Origin: Membranipora membranacea
Taxonomy: Eukaryota > Bryozoa > Gymnolaemata > Cheilostomatida > Membraniporidae
Assembly (NCBI GenBank): GCA_914767715.1
Contig: OU612073.1
Location: forward strand, 6,262,001-6,326,000
Length of the DNA stretch: 64,000 bases
Direction of reading: 5' to 3'
Below are positions 24,601 through 36,383 of this stretch, piece after piece. The notes below the pieces were generated by a model that saw nothing but the letters and a program-made list of their open reading frames with translations, was not told where the DNA came from and searched no databases. The position numbers and the translations under genes are program-made. How positions within the stretch are numbered: position 1 is the stretch's first letter; each line of letters starts with the position of its first letter.

Positions 24601-27600
24601 GTCATTCTCATGCTTTTTAAGTTGGTTTGGTTTTTGGTTGGTAAGCCTGATCCACCAGCATGCCAAGGTTATTTGGGTACCAGGAATATCCAATTTAGTG
24701 CCTTTTGCCAGCTTTCGAGAATGAAATTAAAGAAAAAAACATTTTGACTGTTTTAACTATTCCAATAAATTTTGGGCTCAGGTGTCCCGATGTCCTGCAG
24801 AAACAGTATTTGAGCACAGGCTGTTAAACATTGGAGACATCATGATACATTGAAGTTTATTACTTTAATATCAGTAGTATTATCAGTATTATTACTTAAC
24901 ATAACATAGCTTCAAGATTACCCAAAGATGCATTGCATGTTATAGTCAGGCAGTTACCTATGATAAAAACTATTCAGATTTGCATGGTAAAAAAATTCAA
25001 TGCTCTACTTGGCATAATCTATCATATGTAACTGCCTGTCTATAACATGCATTGGTCTTTTCCAGTTATGTTAATGATTTTTTTAATTTCAGCCAACAGA
25101 AAGGGAAGTGTTTTCACTTGGGCAGAGCCTGTTGCCTGGAGATCTGAGAGACTCTACCCATGGGGTAATACTGCAGAAGATTCTAACCTGCTTGATGAGA
25201 GAAGATCCCACAGTGAGATGAATTCCTGCAAAACTTTGAGGCTTAACGGAAGAGTTGGTGCCCCATTCTTCAATCAAAGATTTTATAGTATCAATGTGAG
25301 TCTGAAAACCTGTTGTGACAAAGTTGTTGACAGTTTACCTCTAAAATTTTACACTAAAAGCTTTATGTATGATTTTCTGCTTTAGTTTTTCCTTTTGTTC
25401 TCCAATAGGTATGTGACAATGGGATGCTACAACTCAATAATGATCGGAGATTATCTTACCCTGCTGTCTTTGACACTAACCCTTGGTATGACGACGTTGC
25501 GATTATTGCCCCCTTCTGGGCATACTCCGATGAGTATCTCATGCAATCGCTGGCAGATGATTTTCCCAAGGTCACCGGTAAAGTGTACTATCACAAATAT
25601 CAGGCTAGTTACAGATCTAATACTCAGACACGAGACGTTCTCGCCCGCGCCAAACTTGATGTTGAAAACTCAGGCATGTCTATGTTATATTTGTACTCAG
25701 AAAACTTTAATGTATTGTAAAACATTTATTGATCCAATGATATCAGCTTTCCAGTGGAAAAGAAGATCATGTGACTTAATGTCAGACATATGCTTTGCTG
25801 ATGGTTAATTCAGTTATATGAAGATACAGTGCAGAAAACCACCAATAGCAATTGAATCATAAGCTTTTCCACAGACTATAATAAACTACATAATAAACCT
25901 AGATAGGTCACCATATACAGGTAAAGTGAGAGACCTAATTGCGACGTCATTTTCTTTTGAATGTCTCTGGAAAGGCTGACCGATTCTGTTATATATATAT
26001 ATCATAATTTGCCTCTGTAACAGGTGTTGGAGTTGTTGAGTTTCATCCTAGCTGGGTTCTTGTCGTAACATGGGTCAATATAGCTCCATTTCAAAACTGG
26101 AGATGCCGTTCCTCAAATTTTTACTCAAGATACAACAGCAACAATCAAGACTACTTGTCCACCTTCTACAACTACAATTCTCAATATAATGATCGGTGCA
26201 GATATCAGGCTGAGCAATCAGCTAAATATGTAAGTTATCAAAACGATCTATGATGTCTTTGTAAGAGCAAGGTGTTTGATAACTCACATCACTACACATC
26301 CTTGACTATTCAAGTTGTGGTAGCCCTCCCCACATTTGGTATCATTTTGAATGTCTTGGTCTCAGTTAGCCCTGTAGGAAAACCTTTAAATAGTCTTATT
26401 ATTTCAGCTTTTCTCAACCATCATTTACCCTGACTCTGCCCTATCCTAAAACCACAAAACTCATCCTTCTTACATCAAGGAAGTGTTCTATTAGTAAAAT
26501 TAAAGCTGTTCAGGAGCCATTGAAAACTATTTGTGACAGTGACATGTTTGCTGGAGAGGTCTCATTCCACCACCCTTCTCCCCCCCCCCTAAATAAGACA
26601 AGACAGGACATGTTTACACCTATGAAGTACCTTCATTTTAGAGCAGGCTCCCTTGAAGTTGGGACAAATCTTTGAAAAATATGATATTTGGCATGTGATA
26701 AGCCAAAATATTACCCAGCAACATCCACAAGTGCTACTATGGCTTAAAATACTCAAAGATTTGAAACCCTAAATATTGCCATTAAAAGTGGTCCAGTCAT
26801 GACTATCGCTCGATGAAATCAAAGCAAGCTGTCGATAGTGAATATATTATGATTAATAATTTATTTTGGTATTTATTTTTGTATAGCTGAATCACTTCCA
26901 AGCAGTTTTCATCACAGATGGTGTGTATTCGTTTGTAAAATTCAACTACCCCGAGGAAGGAATCAATTGGGCAACTCCTGGAATTACATCAGCAAATTCG
27001 CAAGCTGATATAGAGCAAATATTGGGAAATGGATATGGCTTGTTTCCAATGGCGATTGGAGGGTTTTCTTCTGGTGACTACAATACAGGGGCTGAAGTGA
27101 AGAGAGAGTATGTATACAGCAATAATCGAATTCAGATGATGGAAATAGACAATCTACCTGGCAACTTTCCAGGTAAACTAAAAACCCTCCAAAATACCAG
27201 ATCGCATATTACATATTATATTTATAATGTAATAGAAACTTTTTGAGCTAATTAATTAGGAATATACATCAATAATCAATGCTGTAATATCTGATAAGGC
27301 TTTAGTAAAAAAATCATAAAACACTACATTACCAGGAACAACCCAATTTTTCTTTTAAAAACGAAGTTCATCTTATCAACGAGTGCTAACCTACAATTTA
27401 TCGAATATTATGTTAGACGAAAGAAAAGGCGAATGGTTATTCAGAGTTGAAGAGTCAGTTGGAGCTCGCTCAGCTGCTTCTAATTGTGATCAATGGTTGA
27501 GAAATCAGGATATTCAGGTGTACAAGGGCTATAGCTTGGAAAACCCATGTCCAACGAATACCTGGCAAGCTTTATGGGACCGTGCGTAAGTGACATAAAT

Positions 27601-30600
27601 TTCATTACAGTAGTGTAATTTATGTGTCCTCGAAAAATTAAACTAGAGAATATCAAGCTGATTATCTATGACAAAAAATATCATATTTGCCATAGAAAAG
27701 TCAAACTTGGCAGACTGGCCCTGAAAAATAAGAGAGTCTTGTGATAAGACCATGAGGAGGCGAACTCCTTTAGTGTAATATTTCACATTTTGCTGGTGTC
27801 GTTTAGATTTCAGTCCCACTCTTCCCTTGGAGATTCCACTCGCTGCTACCAGTCAGTGTTCGCATCTGCAGATGGACTAAAACAGCGATGCTGCTACAAT
27901 TGGGACCGGGACTCTGATGATTACTCCTCACTTGTTCTCGGCCAACCGTTTGGTGGACATGTTGTGGACACAGTAAGTCTAAAGAGGTGGTATTATTTTG
28001 ACATGATTTATGTATTGCTGTAGATTTTCAAGTTTTTCTAGATCTGCATTTCATCATTACTACCTGAAGAATTTGATTATGTTTTAATCGTAGAGAAATT
28101 CTGAGGATGAGCTATATGGATGGCAGGCATGCTGTGTTGAATCTATTGAGATGTGCGGACAATTCTATAAGGGTAGACCTTTTAGTGATGGTGACAATTA
28201 TGACTTTGTAACTTTGCGTAAGTTTTGTATACACTCGATTCCAAATTAATAGTTTATTCTTGATGAAGCAGATTTAATTATCTACTTGTAGTGATAACTT
28301 TGATGATAAATAACACTTCCGTGTTATTGATTTATTTTTTAAGGACCATGGTTTGGTGATCCACATATAATAACTAGTGATGGACTGCCATACACTTTCA
28401 ACGGACTTGGAGAGTATTTGTTCACCAAAGTTGATGATGGTGACACAATCATACAAGCAAGGACTGAGAGAGTTGAAAGAGACAATGGAGGTATTTTAGT
28501 CAGTGCAATTCATCAGTCATTGTAACGATCCGAGTATATCTTCAAGTTTCTCATTTTGCAGCGAAGAATCGCTGCGTCAATAAATTGGCTTTAATTTCTT
28601 ACAGGACAAGCAAACATATTTTCCCGAATCATAGACCACTCCTTGTTATTGTGATAGCATAGAACAAATCGGACCAACAAAATTCTTAATCTACAGCAAG
28701 GGAATACTCTGCTAGTCTTAATTCTTATTTCAGATTTGGGGCAGGCTACATATTTCAGTGCAGTTTGTATCCAGAACGTCGGTCTACCCAAAGTGCAGGT
28801 GCAAATTGACAAAGGTGACATAGCCTCCACAACTGTGGAAAACCAGCTTCAGCTGATCATCGATGGAAAGATGACAGACATCTCTCTCATAGAGCAGGAT
28901 CTCAACACCACACAAGAGCTAGAACACGTCACCTCTGATATTCTCTTCAAGAGGACCAATATGAGCCTTACAATATTCTTCTCATCAGGAATAACTGTCG
29001 AGGTAGAATCTAAAAATGTAAGTAACCGACTGTCCTGGCAGGCTTGTTTGCTAGAAGATCACTCAACCCCATTCATCTAAGTCTCATATTCACAAACATG
29101 GTAAGAATAGAACTATCGTCAGATACCTGTGACACTATGATGTAGTCATTCATATGTGCATGATCAACAATCATCCTTGCAATGACCAGTATTGATCTCG
29201 TCAGGAGAGATCTATGACAGGTAGTGACACTTGCAACATTTATGTTTCCTACAATTATGGGCGATCAAACCCCACAATATCCCGTATTAATCATTATTGT
29301 TGTTTTAGAAAATGCTGACCATAACACTCGGTTTGCCTGCTTCACTTAAAGGCAACACAACTGGATTGACTGGCGTATATGATGATATTAAATCAAATGA
29401 TTTTACTTGGCCTAATGGAACTGGTTACATATCTGTCAACTCTTCGGAGAGTGATGTATTTGACTGGGCAAGTCTATGTAAGTTTAATGAACCTGGTCAT
29501 CAACTATCATTGAGGGCACGAATTGCTAGGTCTTTGTTTCAGTATGCAAGCTGAAAGTATCAGCTATATGTGAATTACATAAGTAAGTGTCTTAGATAGC
29601 AGATTATTAAAAACATTTAATTTGTTTGCAAGTTCATTTATCAAAACTGGACAGAAATTCAACACTTGTTTTCTGTTTCAAGGTGTTATGTCTAGATCTG
29701 ATTCTATCATGTATACTGGCTGGTTAGTCAATTGTTTCCATTTCTTCATTCTACCAGTTGCCGTGTCTGAATCGGAATCCATCATGTACTACACAGAAGA
29801 TAATACTGATTGGTGGACATACAACAACAACTCATTTGTACCAATATTCGCTGATGAAGTTGATAACTTGGTCTGGAGCTCAGATGAGTTCAAACAGTCA
29901 GCATATGATGTGTGTGATAACGATACAGCCTGTCTTTATGATGCCTTCGTGACTAGAGACATTGCAGTAGCAGAGAGTAGCAAAGCAACAGCTGTGGGAA
30001 GTTCAGAAGCCAATGCCCTTCTCAGTAAGTTAGGCTGTGCGTGTTATTTGTGCCAATTTTGGAGGTATTTGCTTCTGAGTAGTTGAAATGCAATGACAAG
30101 ATTGAGCATGAAAATAACTCTGAAGACTAATGTGCAACTTTATTTTCCTTTACCAGCCCTGCGCTTTCACTTGTGTTTTGTTTGTTACTATTGCAGAAAA
30201 CTTTGCACCCACTATCACCATTGCATCATCTGTGTTAATAACTGTCGAGAAAGAGTTCAATCTAACTGGGTCCACTAATGACTCAAATGGTGATGAGGTT
30301 ACTGTATCAACAAACTTACCAGGAGCCTCAGTGATATCATATGGCGATGAGTTTACGATCACAGCTACAGTCACCAACATAACGAACTTCCGCTTGTCCA
30401 TAACTGCAAAGGTAAGACAACTTTGTTAATGGGTGTCTTTTCTAGCGAGTGTGCATTTTCAATTGTACCAACCAAGTTCTGACAGATGCTTCAGTTTGCA
30501 TTTGCCAATATTTAATATGAAGTTGTCTGCTCATTCATTAGGACACTGCGATTAGATTCCCCCAATTTTGTGGTAGTTATACCACTGCTGAGTAATGCAT

Positions 30601-33600
30601 TTTAAACTTTACCAATCAAGTACTGATAGCTTGCCTCAGTTTGTATTTGCCGATATATAATATGAAGTTGTCTGCTCATTCATAAGGACCCTGTTGGTGC
30701 TGCAGCTTCCCATACACCACTTGCAATGTTGTGCAGCTGCGCAAATAACGGAACATGTTTGGAGTTGTCTCCTGATGTACAGGCGGATATAGACCAACAG
30801 TAAGTTGAGGCTGAATCTAGTATGTTACATTACAATCATCTATCCATAACTGTCAGGGTTCGACAAATAACAATGAGTAATCGCCATTCTCAATGTGAAT
30901 ATTCAATCGAAGTTGCCTCATCCCTTATGACATGCACTCAACACTGGCCCCATTGCAAGTTGAATTGATCGAAGACAAGGCGATTGATTGCTTGTTTAGG
31001 TTACTACTGCCCCAGACCACATCTAGTCTTTGACTAATTCTACACATCTTTACTTCAGTTTTGTGGTGCTGGACTGTGTTTGCCCTCAGGGGTACACTGG
31101 ATCTCTTTGTGAGTCAGATCTGGATGCCTGTGCTCTGGTAGCTTCTCCTTGTTATCCTGGGGTTCTCTGTGAGGATTTGCCTCCCCCAGCTGATATAGAC
31201 GGACTGAGGTATGTTCACATTTTCCGATATAGAGATGATTCTTTGTCTCTGTCTTTTGTTATATCACCGTCGGGGATTGATGCTCCTCTATAGTGATTTA
31301 CAGCTCGTCTGTACAGTGATAGGTGGAGCAGTAGTCAGTGACAGCTGAATGTCCAAAGAAAATTTACAGAATTAAAGAGACAGTTTTTAGGAACAGTTTA
31401 TAGCGCTTATTCGATAGCTTTGTGCTGAGAACTTAGAAGTGATTAAAAATATTAACTATGGAAAGACCAATTAGGGAGATAAAAACATTGCCTATCCAAC
31501 CAAATTGGTTAAGCCATGTTCAGTTGATAGTGCTTTATCCTAGGAGTAATTCAAGTTAGTCTGAATGCATACTGCCTCCCCTTGCGCCTCGATCTTATCA
31601 ATTCAAAATATTGATATGCTAAAATCGGTAAATATCACCTTTGCCATGAGGAACCATGTAGCTGTACATTTATATATTTAAAGTTGTGGAGACTGCCCGG
31701 CTGGTTACACCGGAGATGGTAAAACATGCTCCGATATTGATGAATGTGCTTTAGGCAGCTGTGATCAATTTTGTCTGAACACACCGGGCTCCTTTGTATG
31801 TACCTGTAATACTGGATACGAAATCGATACTGATGGATCAACATGTAATGGTAAACATTTAGATTTTATTCATGTAACATCAAGGTCCTCGACCACATCA
31901 CCAATCAACATCCATTTCCACTTGTTATCCGCCAATGACAATCATATCTCCCAGTTGCAGTAAAGGCACTATCAGGGAGCCGACAATATATTTTTTAATT
32001 TGTCTACAATTTGCAATTTGTAGCTGGAGGATCTGCAACACTAACCAAGCACACACTAACCTTCCTGCCACCCCCTCCTACACTGATCGCACCTGGTAAC
32101 TCTTACTAAACAACCGAAATATATTGATACCTGTTATTCTTTGCAGCATATATTCTATTTATTATACATGCTAGGTTGTGAAGGTGGAACCGATTATTAT
32201 TTATTTTAGATTTTGATGAGTGCAGCATATTAAGACCATGCCATCAAATTTGCAACAATACTGTTGGTGATTTCCTTTGTGCATGCAATGAAGGATTTGT
32301 TTTGGCTGCTGACGGGAGGAATTGTGAACGTGAGTTATGTTTAACACTGATTATTCTTTTATTTCTCTAAATCTGTAGCACAATAATACATTTTGCAATA
32401 AGATGACAATGATTCCTCATCAAAGATACTATCGCTAATTGCCAATCAATGGTTTATCTCCCCCGCCCCCAATCGCCCTTGTATGGATGGGGGAAACTTC
32501 CAAAGGCTATTTTAATGTTACCATGGGTACATGTGGTAAATGATGATACTTTTCTAACCAAATATTCTCTTCCTTCTCAGAGTATAGAGAAGAAATAATA
32601 CGCTTAAAATCAAGATTGACACTTTTTTTAAAAATCTTCCAGCTGCGAATCCATGTGCTCTACCAAGCCCGTGTGATGATGTCAAAGGCTACTGTGACGT
32701 TGTCAATGGGACAGATTCTTGCTCTTGTAAGAAAGGATATTCTCTAGCAGTCAATGATAGCACATGTGAGGATATTGATGAATGCACTCAAGGTACTGAC
32801 GCTTGTGCCCAGACCTGTACCAACACTATTGGAGGATACACATGCAACTGTACAGCTGGATATATATTGACCAATGATGAACTGGGATGTGATGGTATGT
32901 GTCAACATTGCCAAACATCTGATGAGTCTTGCTCTGGCCTTTTCATCCCATTCAACACAATGAGATGAAAAATATCAATTCATCTTTTGTTGTCATATTT
33001 TGTCACTCCTAAAAATTATGAATACCATTATTTCTCTTAATATATTTTAGATATTAATGAATGCTTCCAAGAGATCTTCCCATGTCATCCTTCGGAGCTA
33101 TGTTCCAATACCCCAGGGTCATTCAATTGCACATGCTCGGTCGGTCAAAAACTAAAAGATGGCAGATGCCATGGTAATGCTATTATTTCTCCAATACACC
33201 ATATTTTAAAATAGTTTTCCCATCAGCGGCTGTGAGATAGCTATCGTATAAAGATGATTGTAACTAACTTATGTCACAAAATGTCAGCAAGCCTCAATTG
33301 TTACTTTTAGACTGAATGCAACACACATTGGTACATTCATCAATTATATCCTGCCCTGAATCTCCTATTGATTACAGTAATCAAGTTTACAGATCCTGTT
33401 GAGCCTGTGACCGAAGATGTTGAAGAAGAGGTTAAGGCAAACTCCGTAGAATTCATCATTCAATCAATGACTATAGACCAGGTAGGTAATTTGTATTTGG
33501 AATCGCATTAATTGAAGAAAAGAAATGCTTGCCCATCATCCTCTTTCAATGACGGTCCTGCATGACCCATTCAGTATGTTTTTATCTTTACGAGAAATTT

Positions 33601-35947
33601 CCACTTTTTCCTGTTTACTGTCATCTTATTCCCACTCTAGAATTATCTTCCCTTGTCCAATCACAGAAAACGAGGGGACAAATTCCAATTACAAATATTA
33701 TTCAGTTGATGAAGTCACAGTGCTGTCAATATTTTAGCGTTTATCAATGTGAAATACTGTGTATTCCATAATGGTATTTTGCATGTCATAGTCCCGTAGG
33801 ATGTCAAATTAAAAGTTTCTGGAGTCAGATAGAGCCAATCAGCATATAGCGAATTCTCTTTAGAGAAATAGGCACTCTGTTGGTCAACTGTGGTCACAAT
33901 CCTGCATTGAGTCATGCTTATTTCTACTATAATGGCCTGTCATGTCAACACTCAACACAGTTTAGCTATCTCGTTCTTCTCTCTGCATGACATTCAAATT
34001 ATGGTAGTTACATCTCATATGACCGGGCTGAGAATTTTACTTCGACCTACAGAATCCTCCTTTGAATCATGCAATTATCCAAGCAGAAGCTGCCTTCAAA
34101 TTGCCTATTTCTGTGTCAGGGAAGAAAACAATTAAATGCTACTATTATGGCAAATGTAATATTTACAACCATAATACTTCTTGCTTACTTCCAGTATACT
34201 TTGAGAAGGGAGATTCAATTATTTACCAAGCTAGCAGGTGCAGCAACTGACATTTGTAGAAATAACTCATGTGATATAACAATGGTTGCATCGGAAGCTT
34301 CAAGAAGGAAGTAGGTACAATGGTTAATGAACGATATACGCAAACAATTTTGAAAGTTTAATTCTGTTTCGGCTTTTACTATGCAGTACACTAAATGATA
34401 TTTTTTTAAATCAAAGATATCTTGCCATCTCAGAATATTTTGATTTTTTGTATCTTCACCAATATTTTGGTGTCTACACCAAGAAATAAAGCGTGGTTTA
34501 TATCATAACTTATCATCATTGTCATTGCGAGCTGGATTGTTAAATCTGAATTTGAGCTTGTGAATTTATATGATGTCAGCAGCAGACAAAGATAGAAAAA
34601 GCAGCATGTGATGAAGTTAAAGTGATGCCAATAAATGACTTACTTTGAAGGAAGCGGTCTACAGAGATGATATTCCATCAGGAGTACTTCGCCAGACTGC
34701 CAGGTTTCCCATCTGCAAATACGAATGGTGGCATCGAAATGGCTATTTACTGCAAGATACCGGGTGTCGGAGTAATGTCAAATGGAGATTTGATCTCAGT
34801 CCTGGTAGCTATTGTAACAGATATCCAGAATGGTCTTGGTATGTTCAAACACTTTCAATGATTAATTTTTAGACCGATTTGAATAAGCAGTGTATGAGAA
34901 AGAAATATGTTGCTGTAAATACATTCACTATTGAAACATCTTTTTATTGCCTAAGTGTTTGGACATCGCAGTAGTATTGGATCGGTTTTGTTAACACAAA
35001 AGTTTATGATATATGCCGTAATTTATTTACATAACTGTCTAATGCCACGATGCCTGATTAATTTGAAGCGTCATGGCCTATTGCTCCAACATCCCAAATC
35101 TTGAGGCTTATTTGAATGGTTTTGAGTACTGGACAACGAGGCAATGTTATATGGTGGTATGCAGTGATTGTTCATGCCATGAGATGCATACAAAAGCTCT
35201 AGGGTCTTCCAGTGAATAAGATAATTTATTCGGAGTTGTGCAATCATTATTGTGTCAAGCAAACCTATGACCTTCAGCCTCTGATATTATTTCAAGGCAT
35301 ATCTGTGATAGCGGTGAAAGCTTTCAATGGCGCTGACGACGCTGACGAGAAAACAACAGTATTCATCACTGCAAATGCAACAGCTACAACAGATCCAGGC
35401 CCGCAAGAATCTAGTCCAGATGATTCTGTTCTTAAGTCTGCAGTGATCGGAGCTTCAGTTGGCATTACCCTCGTAATCATCTTGGTTACTGTTCTGATCT
35501 GTAAAATGAAAGGAGGGTGAGTTACAATCTGTATAAATTCGTTGTTACTGACGATGGCTGTGTTGATGTTTTTCCATGACATTGATTTTGTATTGAATTG
35601 TTTTGGGTTACTTTCAATACAATACAGGTACCCTTGTGCATCATGTATTCTGTGTAGACTTTGTTTGATCTCCTTTTTGATACCAATGCGTATCACCAAA
35701 GCTCAATAAGTTGAATAATGGGCATGTTGAACATGAATAGGTTTATCTGTTTTGGTATGACTCAAAGCCGGAGACCCAAGAACCCTCAAATGACCTGTTA
35801 CATTTTATTTTTAGCAAGCACCAGGTATCGATTCCCCCCTCTAACACGACAGAAGCTGATCCAGGGTATTTGTATGTAACTTCTACACCAAAAGCTCAAA
35901 AGAAAGCTATTTCACCATCAGAAATCCCTATGGAAGTTGTGGAGTAA
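15563..35947 (+). CDS. Gene B: five-CUB, NIDO-AMOP-VWD-EGF membrane mucin-like protein (complete)
   Basis: Hand-built model, 39 exons, 6222 coding nt, 2073 residues; every junction phase agrees. Exons: 15563-15620, 17914-18095, 18354-18504, 19002-19052, 19532-19704, 19852-20005, 20188-20253, 20904-21076, 21231-21381, 21626-21682, 22387-22559, 22687-22837, 23153-23248, 23591-23763, 24147-24300, 25093-25295, 25409-25673, 26024-26229, 26887-27172, 27417-27585, 27807-27972, 28094-28217, 28344-28490, 28734-29017, 29309-29477, 29758-30024, 30197-30411, 30687-30799, 31059-31208, 31684-31850, 32024-32095, 32210-32329, 32643-32894, 33051-33173, 33378-33481, 34195-34310, 34651-34838, 35297-35516, 35815-35947. 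Residues: signal peptide 1-20, CUBs to 654, NIDO 655-974, AMOP 975-1127, VWD 1128-1416, EGF block 1489-1820, membrane span about 2005-2025. The order NIDO-AMOP-VWD-EGF-membrane is that of MUC4. A surface adhesive or barrier role is inferred. Weakest calls: exons 35-37 and the GC donor after exon 17. Confidence 0.88.
16721..16946. mobile_element. Foldback MITE, right-arm copy, one end truncated
   Basis: Same element as 9782-10065. The left terminus and core are kept; homology stops at about 16946 where the sequence passes straight into DNA that lies 100 bp beyond the element in the left arm. Confidence 0.75.
17914..24300 (+). CDS. Gene B exons 2-15: five CUB domains with Thr/Pro linkers
   Basis: Each CUB is split into a first-half exon (182 or 173 nt) and a second-half exon (151 or 154 nt); a linker exon of 51-96 nt follows CUBs 1-4. 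First halves carry the CUB core (SPNYP, a second Cys in DCRYNI-type context, then DYV); second halves begin V-Y/F-D and end GWN-V-T-W. Linkers are rich in Thr and end in TPEP; the fourth (23153-23248) is the longest, with repeated STTT. The linkers are probably O-glycosylated. CUB2, 3 and 5 contain adjacent cysteines (CCDYV); CUB1 and CUB4 have neither. CUB modules bind proteins or sugars in many families; the ligand here is unknown. Confidence 0.92.
18676..18925 (+). mobile_element. tRNA-derived SINE in gene B intron
   Basis: Counterpart of 5334-5600. A box GTGGCTCAGCTGGTTAGAGC and B box GGTTCGAATTCC, then a body containing CCTGCCTACAAACTGAGAGC. No proper acceptor stem, so not a functional tRNA gene. 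Confidence 0.8.
22118..22238. mobile_element. Short foldback/MITE in intron, gene B
   Basis: Right-arm copy of 1190-1318, with termini AACAGGCGGAAAGAGGCGGA and the complement of ...CCACTCTCTGCCTGTT. Confidence 0.6.
25093..27172 (+). CDS. Gene B exons 16-19: NIDO domain
   Basis: Encodes residues 655-974. The start [10 protein letters not shown] and the following [20 protein letters not shown] segment fit the nidogen extracellular (NIDO) fold, as do [27 protein letters not shown] and the later [20 protein letters not shown]. Exon 17 ends at 25673 in CAG followed by GC instead of GT; continuing in phase 1 to the acceptor at 26023 joins NS to GVGVVEF, exactly the expected NIDO motif. NIDO occurs in nidogen, alpha-tectorin and MUC4; its binding function is not well defined. 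Confidence 0.9.
27417..28217 (+). CDS. Gene B exons 20-22: AMOP domain
   Basis: Residues 975-1127. Cys-rich AMOP signature: NCDQWLRNQ, then [15 protein letters not shown], then TRCYQS, RCCYNWD and GWQACCVES with EMCGQFY. AMOP (adhesion-associated domain in MUC4 and other proteins) normally lies between NIDO and VWD, as here. Phases run 1-2-0-1. Confidence 0.92.
28344..30411 (+). CDS. Gene B exons 23-27: VWD domain and following segment
   Basis: Exon 23 opens with [12 protein letters not shown] then [10 protein letters not shown], the classic start of a von Willebrand type D domain. Exons 24-26 give the beta-rich body and [20 protein letters not shown], matching the GLLG/NDF end motif, then the acidic [12 protein letters not shown] segment. 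Exon 27 (72 residues, no Cys, Thr/Val rich) looks like a small beta-sandwich. The GDPH motif is at 28355-28366; in some VWD proteins this site is cleaved between Asp and Pro. Confidence 0.9.
30687..33173 (+). CDS. Gene B exons 28-34: EGF-like repeats
   Basis: About six EGF-like modules over residues 1489-1820. The first spans exons 28-29 (CSCANNGTC then [13 protein letters not shown]). Exon 30, exon 32, the second half of exon 33 and exon 34 start with the calcium-binding D-I/F-D/N-E-C motif, preceded or followed by C-x-N-T-x-G-S/G-F/Y hydroxylation-type motifs. Exon 31 (24 codons) is a Pro-rich insert between EGFs and is phase 1-1, so skippable. The block probably forms a stiff calcium-stabilised stalk. 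Confidence 0.9.
33378..35947 (+). CDS. Gene B exons 35-39: juxtamembrane region, membrane span, cytoplasmic tail
   Basis: Exons 35-37 encode about 135 residues without clear family; placed where membrane mucins often have a SEA or related autoproteolytic module, but I see no GSVVV-type site. The exon 36/37 junction creates SRRKKRS (residues 1892-1896 for RRKKR), a furin consensus. Exon 38 carries a Thr-rich stretch, then the membrane span [20 protein letters not shown], then KMKGG. The 48-residue tail contains GYLYV, a possible YxxPhi sorting motif, and ends MEVVE before TAA at 35945. Exons 35-37 rest on phase and splice sites only. Confidence 0.78.
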
Positions 35948-36092
35948 ATCAGATGCACTCTGAGTGTTAATTATCATAAATGTTCAAATGCATATCATGC
36001 ATCCGTATGGTATCGCTTCAGCCGTTGAATATATATATATCACATAATACAAATCATTACCATGTCTTAAACGTTTGATGACTTTTCAGTTG

Positions 36093-36098
36093 AATAAA
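36093..36098 (+). terminator. Polyadenylation signal of gene B
   Basis: AATAAA 145 bp after the stop codon, the first canonical hexamer downstream. Cleavage would be expected about 15-30 bp later. Confidence 0.6.
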
Positions 36099-36383
36099 TA
36101 TAAGCATCTCTGCAGTTATAAAACCAAATAACTAATTTCTATAGAGAAAAGGTATTTCATTATCTTCGTAGACAAAAAAAATGTTAGGGAAAGCAATATT
36201 TGGTTAGATTTTTGACAAAGTTTGGCTTTCTTTGTTGAAGCGATGTTTTAAATTATGCAATCAATATTAGTCATTATTATTTTTGATTATATTAGATTTT
36301 ATTATTTATGCATAGTTAATTTTTCTTGTCACTCTACCCCAAATACAAAAGGCAAACAAAGCAAGCTATTATTATAACAGATG

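Noticed and set aside
25395-25808. 137-codon frame overlapping NIDO exon 17
   Set aside because: Out-of-frame shadow of the NIDO coding exon, which has clear domain similarity in another frame.
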